Assembly: GCA_001786395.1 (NCBI GenBank)
Contig: MFWN01000039.1
Location: 1-5,559, forward strand
Direction of reading: 5' to 3'
Origin: Candidatus Pacearchaeota archaeon RBG_13_36_9
GTDB lineage: Archaea; Nanobdellota; Nanobdellia; Pacearchaeales; GW2011-AR1
DNA: 5,559 bases
The translations under genes and the position numbers were made by a program. The notes under the pieces are model-generated. The model made no database searches. It saw nothing but the letters and a program-made list of their open reading frames with translations, and had not been told where the DNA came from. Below are positions 1 through 4,811 of the stretch, in pieces. Numbering within the stretch: the stretch's first letter is position 1; each line of letters starts with the position of its first letter.

Positions 1-24
1 ATATAGGTTAATTTTAGCCAGAAA

Positions 25-165
25 TCAGGAATTTGCCTTTATAGTTGCGGTTAGGTGCCTTTGTAAGTAGGGGTGCAATAATTTCGGTATACTACATTCA
101 ATTATTACTTCTGCCAGAATTCCTAGTTTAAGATGTTCCTGTAAGAGAAGGAATTTATGTAATAT
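25..165 (-). other. Open in-frame extension after the TAG stop of the 212-aa gene
   Basis: Directly after the TAG stop (166-168) the same frame continues for 46 codons to a TGA at 25-27. The translation begins ILHKFLLLQEHLKLGILAEV and ends HLTATIKANS. It is a plausible protein tail with amphipathic, leucine-rich helix character and no low-complexity bias. In DNA this AT-rich an open run of this length by chance has a rough probability of a few percent. It may be the original C-terminus separated by a point mutation, or a readthrough extension. No start codon with promoter or ribosome binding site was seen for independent expression. Confidence 0.4.
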
Positions 166-804
166 CTACTGATATTTATATTTATTTCTTACATCTAGTT
201 CCTTAAAAGGAAGTGTTGTAAATAAGTTTACTTCTTTTAGAAATTGTTGCTTAGCATCTTCGTAGCTTATTCCATCTGCAAAAGGGGTATTTCTAAATAA
301 AACTCTTCCCTTCACATTTGAAAATGAGGGGACATTCCTTCCGTAATCTTTATTTAACAATGTTAGGTAAAATCCATCTTTTTCAGAGTCTACTAAAAAG
401 TCAGGATAACACGCTCCGTATTCTTCCCCTTCCTTGCTCAATAAGGGGGCAGCTATTCCGAAGAAAAATGGCTGTACTCTCTTTTCAGAATCTAAGCCCA
501 TACTCAAATTTCTTCCACAACCGTTTTGATTCCAGTGACAAACATGAAAGTATGTTTTGTATACTGAACTATGTTTGTCTGGAGCCAGAATCCCATAAGA
601 ATCTCTATCAAATCCTGCCCCTAGTGGTCTAATCTGGTATTCTTGAGCAAATTCTCTTATAAAATCTTGGAAGAGTTTATCTTCTTCTATTTCTCTTAAT
701 AACTTTTCAATTCCAAGCAACTCTGTAGGTGCGGCGAGTATCCTTTTCATCTTTTGATGAAATTTTCCAGTTATTGTAGCATTATTCTTAATTTGTTCTT
801 TCAT
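166..804 (-). CDS. Hypothetical protein, 212 aa
   Basis: I do not recognise this protein. It starts at ATG 804, and a TATA-like box centred about 27 bp upstream supports a leaderless message beginning at this ATG. The sequence is soluble-looking, with no signal peptide or membrane segment. Residues about 14-55 are charged and probably helical. The middle is richer in aromatic residues and glycine, with a Cys/His group (H87, C89, H90, C96 in the stretch FHVCHWNQNGC) that might bind a metal, although nothing else confirms that. It ends with KYKYQ and a TAG stop, but the same frame continues open for 46 more codons (25-165), so this may be the front part of a longer protein cut by a nonsense change. 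It follows the HTH_10 gene on the same strand with a gap of about 115 bp and appears to have its own promoter. Function unknown. Confidence 0.65.
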   Translation of the reverse strand: MKEQIKNNATITGKFHQKMKRILAAPTELLGIEKLLREIEEDKLFQDFIREFAQEYQIRPLGAGFDRDSYGILAPDKHSSVYKTYFHVCHWNQNGCGRNLSMGLDSEKRVQPFFFGIAAPLLSKEGEEYGACYPDFLVDSEKDGFYLTLLNKDYGRNVPSFSNVKGRVLFRNTPFADGISYEDAKQQFLKEVNLFTTLPFKELDVRNKYKYQ

Positions 805-826
805 TTTTATGTTTTATTTTATCCCG

Positions 827-835
827 TAAATTTAA
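827..835 (-). promoter_or_regulatory. TATA-like box of the 212-aa gene
   Basis: On the minus strand the sequence reads TTAAATTTA, centred about 27 bp before ATG 804. This is the spacing expected for an archaeal TATA box driving a leaderless transcript. No Shine-Dalgarno sequence precedes the ATG. Assigned from composition and spacing only. Confidence 0.45.
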
Positions 836-878
836 TCACAGAAGAGTAACAACGAGGGGCTAGAAGTATTTTTTACCA

Positions 879-889
879 AACATGTACGG
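879..889. repeat. Copy 1 of an 11-bp motif AACATGTACGG
   Basis: The motif AACATGTACGG occurs here, just past the stop of the HTH_10 gene and about 75 bp upstream of the 212-aa gene. It occurs again at 1574-1584, between the TATA box and start codon of the HTH_10 gene. It contains the palindrome ACATGT. Both copies flank the regulator gene, so it could be a binding site, but an 11-mer repeat can also arise by chance in 5.5 kb. Confidence 0.3.
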
Positions 890-919
890 CTGGAATAAAT
901 TTCCCGAATATGATTAACT

Positions 920-1570
920 TTAAGAAAAATATGAGAGAAGATTAGGGATTAGCTTTTCTTCTGCAGCTCTTAGATGTTGATTATATGTAGAAAGTGAAAG
1001 GTTCATTAATTTTGCTAATTTTCTTAGGTTGGTTTTTCTCACACTTTTATAATACCCATTTTGAATTGCGAGTTCAATCGCTTCTTTCTGCTTACCAGTC
1101 AAATCAGGCATAAGCTTAGGAAAATAAATATTATCTATACCAATCTCCTTAAACTTAAGAAGCTTAAAGTTTTCCATTGTTTTTTCAACATTATTAATAA
1201 AATCTTCTACTTCTCTTCTCTCCCAACTTCCAATTTCCCAAGTCTCATAGCCCCGAGTATCCATAATTACTGGCCTAATAAAAATAATTTTAGGGGTATA
1301 GAATTTTACTGCTTTTTTATTTGCTTTCTCAAGCAATAAAAAGATACTGCCCCTCCTTTCTACTTTAACTACCTGTTTGTCTTTAGAGAGGTCTTTTACG
1401 AAGTTATCTAAATTCTTAGGATCCCCAGACATATAAATCATTGATAAAGTAACTATCTTTCCTTTTTCCTTAAAAACAGAATGTGCAGTTCCCTGTAAAG
1501 TTATATTAAATTTTTCACATCTGTTCCCAAGAATACAATCATGCTTAATCCTGAACTTAGCAACCCACAT
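920..1570 (-). CDS. HTH_10 (bacterio-opsin activator type) DNA-binding regulator
   Basis: A 216-aa probable transcription regulator. The C-terminus (about residues 157-209) has the pattern of the archaeal HTH_10 domain: LTGKQKEAIELAIQNGYY, then a charged segment, then LRKLAKLMNLSLSTYNQHLR as the helix-turn-helix, and a final AEEKL helix. The N-terminal 150 residues form a separate probable sensor or dimerisation region with conserved-looking H10, C12 and C18 (KHDCILGNRCEKF), which could bind a metal or respond to redox. No membrane segment is present. The start at ATG 1570 is supported by a TATA box (GATATAAAAA) about 27 bp upstream, giving a leaderless mRNA. The 11-bp motif in its 5' region recurs after its stop codon and may be an autoregulatory site. 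Its targets are unknown. Confidence 0.85.
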   Translation of the reverse strand: MWVAKFRIKHDCILGNRCEKFNITLQGTAHSVFKEKGKIVTLSMIYMSGDPKNLDNFVKDLSKDKQVVKVERRGSIFLLLEKANKKAVKFYTPKIIFIRPVIMDTRGYETWEIGSWERREVEDFINNVEKTMENFKLLKFKEIGIDNIYFPKLMPDLTGKQKEAIELAIQNGYYKSVRKTNLRKLAKLMNLSLSTYNQHLRAAEEKLIPNLLSYFS

Positions 1571-1573
1571 ACG

Positions 1574-1584
1574 AACATGTACGG
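1574..1584. repeat. Copy 2 of the 11-bp motif, in the regulator's promoter region
   Basis: AACATGTACGG lies between the TATA box and the start codon of the HTH_10 gene. Here it is part of a wider imperfect dyad, GAAC-N7-GTTC at 1573-1587. A site at this position would overlap the transcription start, fitting a repressor or autoregulatory operator. The other copy is at 879-889. Confidence 0.3.
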
Positions 1585-1592
1585 TTCATAGG

Positions 1593-1602
1593 TTTTTATA
1601 TC
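1593..1602 (-). promoter_or_regulatory. TATA box of the HTH_10 regulator
   Basis: The minus strand reads GATATAAAAA preceded by purine-rich AAGAAA, resembling BRE plus TATA. Its centre is about 27 bp before ATG 1570, consistent with a leaderless transcript. Confidence 0.6.
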
Positions 1603-1606
1603 TTTC

Positions 1607-1699
1607 TTATTCTTCTCCCATTTCATCCAGTAGCTTCTCGCCTTCTTCAGAGTCAAACTCCACAAACTCAATGCTTGGATTTTCTCCGCTTCTATCCAC
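1607..1699 (-). CDS. Short acidic ORF, possibly decayed, related to the ORF at 3471-3572
   Basis: A coding-looking minus-strand stretch that ends FDSEEGEKLLDEMGEE at a TAA. The only usual start in frame is GTG 1699 (30 aa). A Shine-Dalgarno-like AGGAG (1723-1727) lies 23 nt before the GTG, too far for normal use. Upstream the frame stays open to a TAA at about 1736-1738 and reads TGERLKQFRKVD, so the coding signal begins before the GTG. The same frame includes an ATG at 1757-1759 overlapping the stop of the integrase-like gene (ATGA, with GGAG just before), but two TAA codons intervene. The AGGAG leader, GE(R/K)LK, a KV(D/E) motif, an acidic tail and the ending GAAGAATAAGAA are shared with the ORF at 3471-3572 at nearly the same spacing. 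It is probably a small gene that lost its ATG, or one with an unusual start. Function unknown. Confidence 0.35.
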   Translation of the reverse strand: MDRSGENPSIEFVEFDSEEGEKLLDEMGEE

Positions 1700-1755
1700 T
1701 TTTCTAAATTGCTTTAATCTTTCTCCTGTATAAATTTAATTGAATATTTAAGCTT

Positions 1756-2148
1756 TCATGTCTCCTTATTTATCCATAATAACAGGGGTATTACGTCTCG
1801 AGGGCTGAATTTTTTTATTTCTTTTAAGAACTCTTTTATTGTTCTATAGTAAATTATTCTATAAGAGAAATTAGACATTTTTTCCTTCAGCTGGGGAATG
1901 TCTTCTAAGTCATATAACCCTTCAAATTTTTTAGCAAAGGTTACCACCCTAAGTTTAAGAGAATTAAGCCGGGCATAGCTTCTTGAGCCCCTAACATTGG
2001 AAGCAGAAATATTAATGCCTCTTTCTATATCAAAGAGGTACCTGAGAATTATATCGGAGTTTTGGCTGGAAATGCCTTTGATTCTTAGCCTGTTTTCTTC
2101 AAGCCATTTGGTGTATTTTTCCTGGTGGTTGTATGGGTCTATTTTCAT
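1756..2148 (-). CDS. Truncated tyrosine recombinase (integrase), N-terminal domain only
   Basis: This 130-aa protein resembles the N-terminal SAM-like core-binding domain of archaeal tyrosine recombinases. A helix, KYTKWLEENR, is followed by GISSQNSDIILRYLFDIERGINIS, then a GSRSYARLNSLKLRVVTFAKKF segment typical of how these proteins wrap DNA. The catalytic C-terminal domain (R-H-R-Y residues) is absent: the frame stops at 1756 and no continuation was found downstream in any frame. It is therefore unlikely to recombine DNA alone, but could still bind DNA. It lies 92 bp beyond the 3' end of tRNA-Asp on the same strand, the usual site of an integrated element. The start at ATG 2148 is supported by a TATA-like box about 27 bp upstream. 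The assignment rests on remembered family pattern, not a search. Confidence 0.55.
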   Translation of the reverse strand: MKIDPYNHQEKYTKWLEENRLRIKGISSQNSDIILRYLFDIERGINISASNVRGSRSYARLNSLKLRVVTFAKKFEGLYDLEDIPQLKEKMSNFSYRIIYYRTIKEFLKEIKKFSPRDVIPLLLWINKET

Positions 2149-2171
2149 TCTTGTGTCAGTCCGGACCCATT

Positions 2172-2179
2172 CTTTTTAA
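2172..2179 (-). promoter_or_regulatory. TATA-like box of the integrase-like gene
   Basis: The minus strand reads TTAAAAAG, centred about 27 bp before ATG 2148. A perfect 8-bp palindrome GTCCGGAC (2159-2166) lies between this box and the start codon and could serve as an operator. Confidence 0.45.
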
Positions 2180-2239
2180 GGAATGTGTCTAACCTGTGTT
2201 ACAGAATGAGTGCCCACCAAACTCGACAAAATGTCTGGA

Positions 2240-2312
2240 CGCCCGTGCCGGGAATCGAACCCGGATTGCAGCCGCGACAGGGCTGAGTGTTGAGCCGTTG
2301 CACCACACGAGC
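2240..2312 (-). tRNA. tRNA-Asp (anticodon GTC)
   Basis: A complete 73-nt cloverleaf on the minus strand. The acceptor stem GCTCGTG/CACGGGC pairs over 7 bp with one G-U. The D arm has a 3-bp GTG/CAC stem and G18-G19. The anticodon stem CAGCC/GGCTG encloses the loop CTGTCGC with anticodon GTC. The T arm is CCGGG-TTCGATT-CCCGG, the discriminator is G, and CCA is not encoded. There is no intron. The integrase-like gene begins 92 bp past its 3' end, so this tRNA is a candidate attachment site. A second copy of its 3' half was not found in the window. Confidence 0.95.
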
Positions 2313-2355
2313 ATCGTGACGATGTATCTTTATGTTCTATCTCGCGTCACGATGC
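2311..2355. repeat. 10-bp perfect inverted repeat overlapping the 5' end of tRNA-Asp
   Basis: GCATCGTGAC (2311-2320) and GTCACGATGC (2346-2355) are exact reverse complements separated by 25 nt. The first arm covers nucleotides 1-2 of tRNA-Asp and the adjoining 5' flank. The second arm lies inside another small dyad, CTCGC-N8-GCGAG (2341-2358). It may be a promoter-region operator for tRNA-Asp or the divergent protease gene, or a hairpin in an extended tRNA leader. Confidence 0.5.
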
Positions 2356-2396
2356 GAGTAGAGCAAATTAGATACACTTTTAGGAGTTTCAATATG

Positions 2397-2405
2397 TTTT
2401 TAAAC
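2397..2405 (+). promoter_or_regulatory. TATA-like box of the metalloprotease gene
   Basis: TTTTTAAAC lies with its centre about 25 bp before ATG 2426, supporting initiation of a leaderless mRNA at that ATG rather than the internal ATG at 2453. Confidence 0.45.
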
Positions 2406-2425
2406 TTTGCTTTCCCTGATTTTAT

Positions 2426-3388
2426 ATGGAAAGCAAAAAAGGGAATGTGGTGATGTATTTTATACTTGGCATTTTATTGCTGCTTTTGGCTTTTTTGCTC
2501 TATCTTCTATACCAGTATGCTCCTTCAGAATATCAGCTGTCTAACGCCAGCATTTCTGACGCCAAGTTTGGCACTGACAATTTGTCCTATAATGTCAAGC
2601 AGTTTTATCCTAACATGAAATTTAACCATAACAGGATATCTTATAGCATAGAAGAAGCCTGCGATGCTGATAAAAAAGCGGCAATGACAGAAGCATTCAG
2701 GCTGCTTCACGAGCAAGTTGCTGAAATAGAATTTTATCCTAGCGCTGTGGAGCCGAATATAGAGATTATGTGCACTAAGAAAGTAGAGGGAACAACTGGG
2801 AGGAACTTTTTTGTGGCTGGTGAGGGAGGGGCAGAGCAGATTATACAGACAAAAAGATATAATGTGATTACTAAAGGGATAGTCTTATTGTATGGAAATC
2901 CACACGGCTCGCTTGAATGCAACTGGCCAAATGTAGAGCTGCATGAACTAATGCACGTATTTGGGTTTGAGCATTCCCAGGATGAAAACAGCCTGATGTA
3001 CCCTTACTTAGAGTCCTGCGAACAGAAACTGGATGAGGCGATAATCAAGAATTTAAAGGAGATGTACACCCAAGAAAATCTTCCTGATTTGTATTTTGAA
3101 AGCGTTCAGGCTTTAAAGCACGGGCGCTATTTGAATTTTAATGCTACCATTAAAAATTCAGGGGTTATTGAGGCCAGGAATATCATGCTCGCAGTTTTTG
3201 ACGATAACGAAAAAGGCGAAAGCTTTTCTTTGGACAATATAGATTTTGGTGCAGGAATAACTTTCTCTGTTTATAATGCCAAGCTCAACAACAGGAATTC
3301 TAATACTGTAAGGATAGTCTTAGATCCAGACAACCATATCAAAGAGATTGATGAACAAAACAATATTGCCATATTAGAGTTTGGCTGA
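2426..3388 (+). CDS. Membrane-anchored metzincin-like zinc protease with CARDB-like domain
   Basis: A 320-aa probable extracytoplasmic protease. Residues about 10-30 (MYFILGILLLLLAFLLYLLY) form an uncleaved-looking signal anchor. The catalytic domain carries HELMHVFGFEH (H173, E174, H177, G180, H183), the extended HExxHxxGxxH zinc site of metzincins such as matrixins, and SLMYP (189-193) as the Met-turn with M191. C79, C116, C165 and C198 are extracytoplasmic and may form disulfides; C165 and C198 flank the active site. Residues about 219-320 (from LPDLYF to AILEF) match the CARDB-like beta-sandwich pattern, including ATIKNSG and a final DEQNN-IAIL segment, probably for adhesion or substrate binding. 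The start at 2426 fits the TATA spacing; ATG 2453, preceded by GGTG, is an alternative giving 311 aa that begins at the anchor. It is divergent from tRNA-Asp and appears monocistronic. Substrate unknown. Confidence 0.85.
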   Translation: MESKKGNVVMYFILGILLLLLAFLLYLLYQYAPSEYQLSNASISDAKFGTDNLSYNVKQFYPNMKFNHNRISYSIEEACDADKKAAMTEAFRLLHEQVAEIEFYPSAVEPNIEIMCTKKVEGTTGRNFFVAGEGGAEQIIQTKRYNVITKGIVLLYGNPHGSLECNWPNVELHELMHVFGFEHSQDENSLMYPYLESCEQKLDEAIIKNLKEMYTQENLPDLYFESVQALKHGRYLNFNATIKNSGVIEARNIMLAVFDDNEKGESFSLDNIDFGAGITFSVYNAKLNNRNSNTVRIVLDPDNHIKEIDEQNNIAILEFG

Positions 3389-3400
3389 TATTACAGCTTA

Positions 3401-3407
3401 TTTTTTT
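3401..3407 (+). terminator. T-run terminator after the protease gene
   Basis: A run of seven T lies 12 bp after the protease stop codon, within the convergent gap before the 33-aa ORF. Oligo-T tracts are the usual archaeal termination signal. Confidence 0.5.
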
Positions 3408-3444
3408 AAAAAAGAAACAAAAAGAACTAGAAAATTAAAAGCTT

Positions 3445-3474
3445 ATAAGAGCCTATGAGCCTATGGCTTCTTAT
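3445..3474 (-). terminator. Hairpin at the end of the 33-aa ORF
   Basis: ATAAGAGCC (3445-3453) pairs with GGC-T-TCTTAT (3465-3474) as nine pairs with one bulged T, enclosing an 11-nt loop. The loop region carries a tandem 8-bp duplication GAGCCTAT (3449-3464). On the minus strand the hairpin overlaps the TAA stop of the 33-aa ORF and is followed by T-rich sequence (CTTTTAATTTTC), as in a terminator. Confidence 0.4.
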
Positions 3475-3572
3475 TCTTCATCAAAACCACTATCTTTTTC
3501 TTCTCCATCTGAGCCAAGGCCGTCTCCTTCATCTTCTGTAGGCTCTTCTTCCACTTTTGATATCTTTTTCAT
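3471..3572 (-). CDS. Small acidic protein, 33 aa
   Basis: A short ORF, MKKISKV followed by a strongly acidic, glycine-containing tail (EEEPTEDEGDG, ending GFDEE). It has an ATG start at 3572, a Shine-Dalgarno sequence AGGAG (3584-3588) 11 nt upstream, and TATA-like sequences (TATTTAAT at about 3591-3598, TTTAAAAA further up). It ends at a TAA overlapped by a terminator-like hairpin. It is highly charged and probably disordered, with no membrane segment. It lies 120 bp downstream of the 113-aa gene on the same strand. The leader, GE(K/R)LK pattern, KV motif, acidic tail and terminal GAAGAATAAGAA are shared with the ORF at 1607-1699, suggesting two copies of one small family. No function recognised. 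Confidence 0.45.
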   Translation of the reverse strand: MKKISKVEEEPTEDEGDGLGSDGEEKDSGFDEE

Positions 3573-3583
3573 TTTTAGTTTTT

Positions 3584-3588
3584 CTCCT
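3584..3588 (-). promoter_or_regulatory. Shine-Dalgarno site of the 33-aa ORF
   Basis: AGGAG in the context TTCAGGAGAAA lies 11 nt before ATG 3572, slightly longer than typical spacing. The same CAGGAGAAA stands at the corresponding place before the short acidic ORF at 1607-1699. Confidence 0.4.
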
Positions 3589-3654
3589 GAATTAAATAGC
3601 AAAAATGCTTTTTAAATTTTTGTTTTTTTGAAGTTGGCCTAATCCGGTTATCTC

Positions 3655-3671
3655 TATTGGGATTCCCAATA
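3655..3671. repeat. 17-bp near-perfect palindrome TATTGGGA-T-TCCCAATA
   Basis: Two 8-bp arms around a single central base, located between the end of the 113-aa gene and the promoter region of the 33-aa ORF. The arms are too close to form a hairpin loop easily and no T-run follows on the minus strand, so a protein-binding operator is likelier than a terminator. It is flanked by direct 8-bp repeats CTAATCCG (3639-3646 and 3685-3692). Confidence 0.45.
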
Positions 3672-3692
3672 TTTTAGGGGATTTCTAATCCG

Positions 3693-4034
3693 CTACTTTT
3701 TTGCTGGCGCTTCTGTTTGTTTCAGTTCTTCTATTACTAGATCTTCTAGCTTGCCTCTTAAATAAATGAGCCTTTTTTCTCTCCTGTCCTGTTCATTTTC
3801 AGCTTCTTTATCCAGCCTTTTTGTTATCGCAGGAGATTCCAAGTCTTTCAAAAAAATGTCTATAACTGCTCTCTTCAAATCCTGGTCGTTCAGTGGAGAA
3901 ATTAGTTCCCGAATCAAATACCGCGTTTCATATTCTATAGTGTATTTAGCAGTGCACAGATATTTTTTAGGAATTCCTGATGGTCGGTAGTTGGTCGCTT
4001 CGGTCGGCTTGTTGGTTTTTCCAAATATAGCCAT
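3693..4034 (-). CDS. Hypothetical protein, 113 aa
   Basis: I do not recognise this protein. The ATG at 4034 is chosen (MAIFGKTNKP) rather than a TTG at 4049, because the TATA box at 4066-4073 puts transcription start near 4044, downstream of the TTG, leaving a leader of about 10 nt. The first 30 residues are basic and polar; the rest is predicted helical and highly charged: ETRYLIRELISPLNDQDLKRAVIDIFLKDLES, then a Lys/Glu/Arg-rich segment (about 75-95) with coiled-coil character and EDLVIEELKQTEAPAKK at the end. There is no signal peptide or membrane helix, and it is likely cytoplasmic. It is divergent from the zinc-ribbon gene, and the two may share a regulatory region. Confidence 0.7.
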   Translation of the reverse strand: MAIFGKTNKPTEATNYRPSGIPKKYLCTAKYTIEYETRYLIRELISPLNDQDLKRAVIDIFLKDLESPAITKRLDKEAENEQDRREKRLIYLRGKLEDLVIEELKQTEAPAKK

Positions 4035-4065
4035 AGCATGACAATACAATAAGGTAACACTATTA

Positions 4066-4073
4066 CTTATATA
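4066..4073 (-). promoter_or_regulatory. TATA box of the 113-aa gene
   Basis: The minus strand reads TATATAAG preceded by GAAAA, resembling BRE plus TATA. It predicts a start near 4044 and supports ATG 4034 as the start codon. Confidence 0.6.
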
Positions 4074-4101
4074 TTTTCAATAGTGATGAAATGTGAAAAT
4101 G

Positions 4102-4131
4102 GGTTTTTGAACTTAAAAAGGTTTAAAAACC
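4102..4131. repeat. Imperfect inverted repeat between divergent genes
   Basis: GGTTTTTGAAC (4102-4112) and GTTTAAAAACC (4121-4131) are inverted with 10 of 11 positions matching and an 8-nt spacer. The right arm contains TTTAAAAA, a possible TATA box for the zinc-ribbon gene, so a regulator bound here could block that promoter. AT-rich sequence makes such dyads fairly common. Confidence 0.35.
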
Positions 4132-4151
4132 GAGTTATCGCTCTTATTGGC

Positions 4152-4158
4152 AGGAGGT
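4152..4158 (+). promoter_or_regulatory. Strong Shine-Dalgarno site of the zinc-ribbon gene
   Basis: AGGAGGT, a full anti-SD match, is 7 nt before ATG 4166. It decides that the 53-aa frame is the real gene here, not the longer overlapping frame that opens at 4083. Confidence 0.7.
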
Positions 4159-4165
4159 TATTAGG

Positions 4166-4327
4166 ATGGAAGGCGAAAAAAGTACTGAAAATAAAGCTTG
4201 TATTTTTCCAAAATGCCCTAAATGTGGGAAAGGCTATTTGCTGCCTTTTTCATACAAAGAGGATGTTTTTGAAAAATGGAAGTGCTCTGAATGCGGGCAT
4301 ACTATTGAAAAAAGAGAGAGAATTTAG
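4166..4327 (+). CDS. Small zinc-ribbon protein, 53 aa
   Basis: The protein begins MEGEKSTENK and carries two Cys knuckles: CPKCGKGYL (C17, C20) and CSECGHT (C40, C43), separated by 19 residues including a YKEDVFEKWK strand-like segment. This is a classic four-Cys zinc ribbon, as in the small archaeal proteins that bind RNA, DNA or ribosomes or modulate transcription. Nothing in the sequence identifies a specific role. A perfect Shine-Dalgarno sequence supports the start, and it ends with TAG followed by T-rich sequence. TTTAAAAA at 4122-4129 is a likely promoter element. It is divergent from the 113-aa gene. A longer frame at 4083-4340 covers the same DNA but lacks these features. Confidence 0.8.
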   Translation: MEGEKSTENKACIFPKCPKCGKGYLLPFSYKEDVFEKWKCSECGHTIEKRERI

Positions 4328-4434
4328 TTTTACTCTTTGACTTATTCTTCTAATTTTATTTTTGTTTAATTTATATTTTTAATCAGAATTATTTTTTATC
4401 TTCTTATAATAAAAATCCCATAATTTGCGACTAC

Positions 4435-4811
4435 TCAGAGACTTCTCAATTTTTCAGATATTTCCTTACTTTTTTCTGTGTTGCCTTTATGATTGTACGC
4501 ATCTCTTAGATATCTATAAACTCTGAACAGTTCGTCTCTATGCAGGGGGTTTGATTTGTCCAGCAGGCCTGCAGCTGCTTCATATTCTTGAATAGCTCTT
4601 TGATGACTTCCCTTTGGATTATATAGCTCTACCCATATGCTTTGGTAACATGAATTTGTGCTAATTCCAGCTCTAATTGTTACTGTCTATCATCAATGTC
4701 AGATTCAGCATTATCAGATTCAACTTTATCATTTCTGCAGCCAGTAAGTGCAGAAATTACTGCTGAATCTCCTGAAAAAGCTGCATAAGATAAAAAATTT
4801 CTTCGGTTCAT
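4435..4811 (-). pseudogene. Frameshifted Tat-type lipoprotein with TPR-like tail
   Basis: ATG 4811 overlaps the stop of the upstream repeat-protein gene (TAATG), indicating translational coupling. The first frame encodes MNRRNFLSYAAFSGD and then ALTGC: a twin-arginine motif (RRNFL), a hydrophobic stretch and a lipobox (LTGC, C25), followed by a short acidic linker, then TAA at 4680-4682 after 43 aa. From about 4686 the -1 frame is open for 83 codons to TGA 4435-4437, with no ATG, GTG or TTG near its beginning. It reads as a helical, TPR-like domain: RAIQEYEAAAGLL, then LFRVYRYLRDAYNHKGNTEK and SEKL. One inserted base (or two deleted) between about 4680 and 4689 would join them into a protein of about 124 aa, a lipid-anchored extracytoplasmic TPR-like protein. 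The break may be a real mutation or a sequencing error. Confidence 0.6.

Noticed and set aside
25..168. Pyrrolysine incorporation at the TAG
   Set aside because: TAG also ends two other genes here as an ordinary stop, and no downstream insertion structure was seen; the context does not support recoding over a point mutation.
318..632. A 104-codon plus-strand frame
   Set aside because: It is antisense to the 212-aa gene, with no promoter or ribosome site and a cysteine/leucine-rich shadow-like composition.
2196..2453. An 85-codon plus-strand frame
   Set aside because: It runs antisense through tRNA-Asp and gives the characteristic tRNA translation (ARAGNRTRIAAATG); it is not a gene.
4083..4340. 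An 85-codon plus-strand frame as the gene at this locus
   Set aside because: It overlaps the zinc-ribbon frame, has no ribosome binding site, and its translation lacks any motif; the frame at 4166 has AGGAGGT and two Cys knuckles.
4680..4689. Programmed -1 frameshifting in the lipoprotein gene
   Set aside because: The junction GATAGACAGTAAC has no slippery heptamer and no obvious stimulatory structure, so mutation or sequencing error is preferred.
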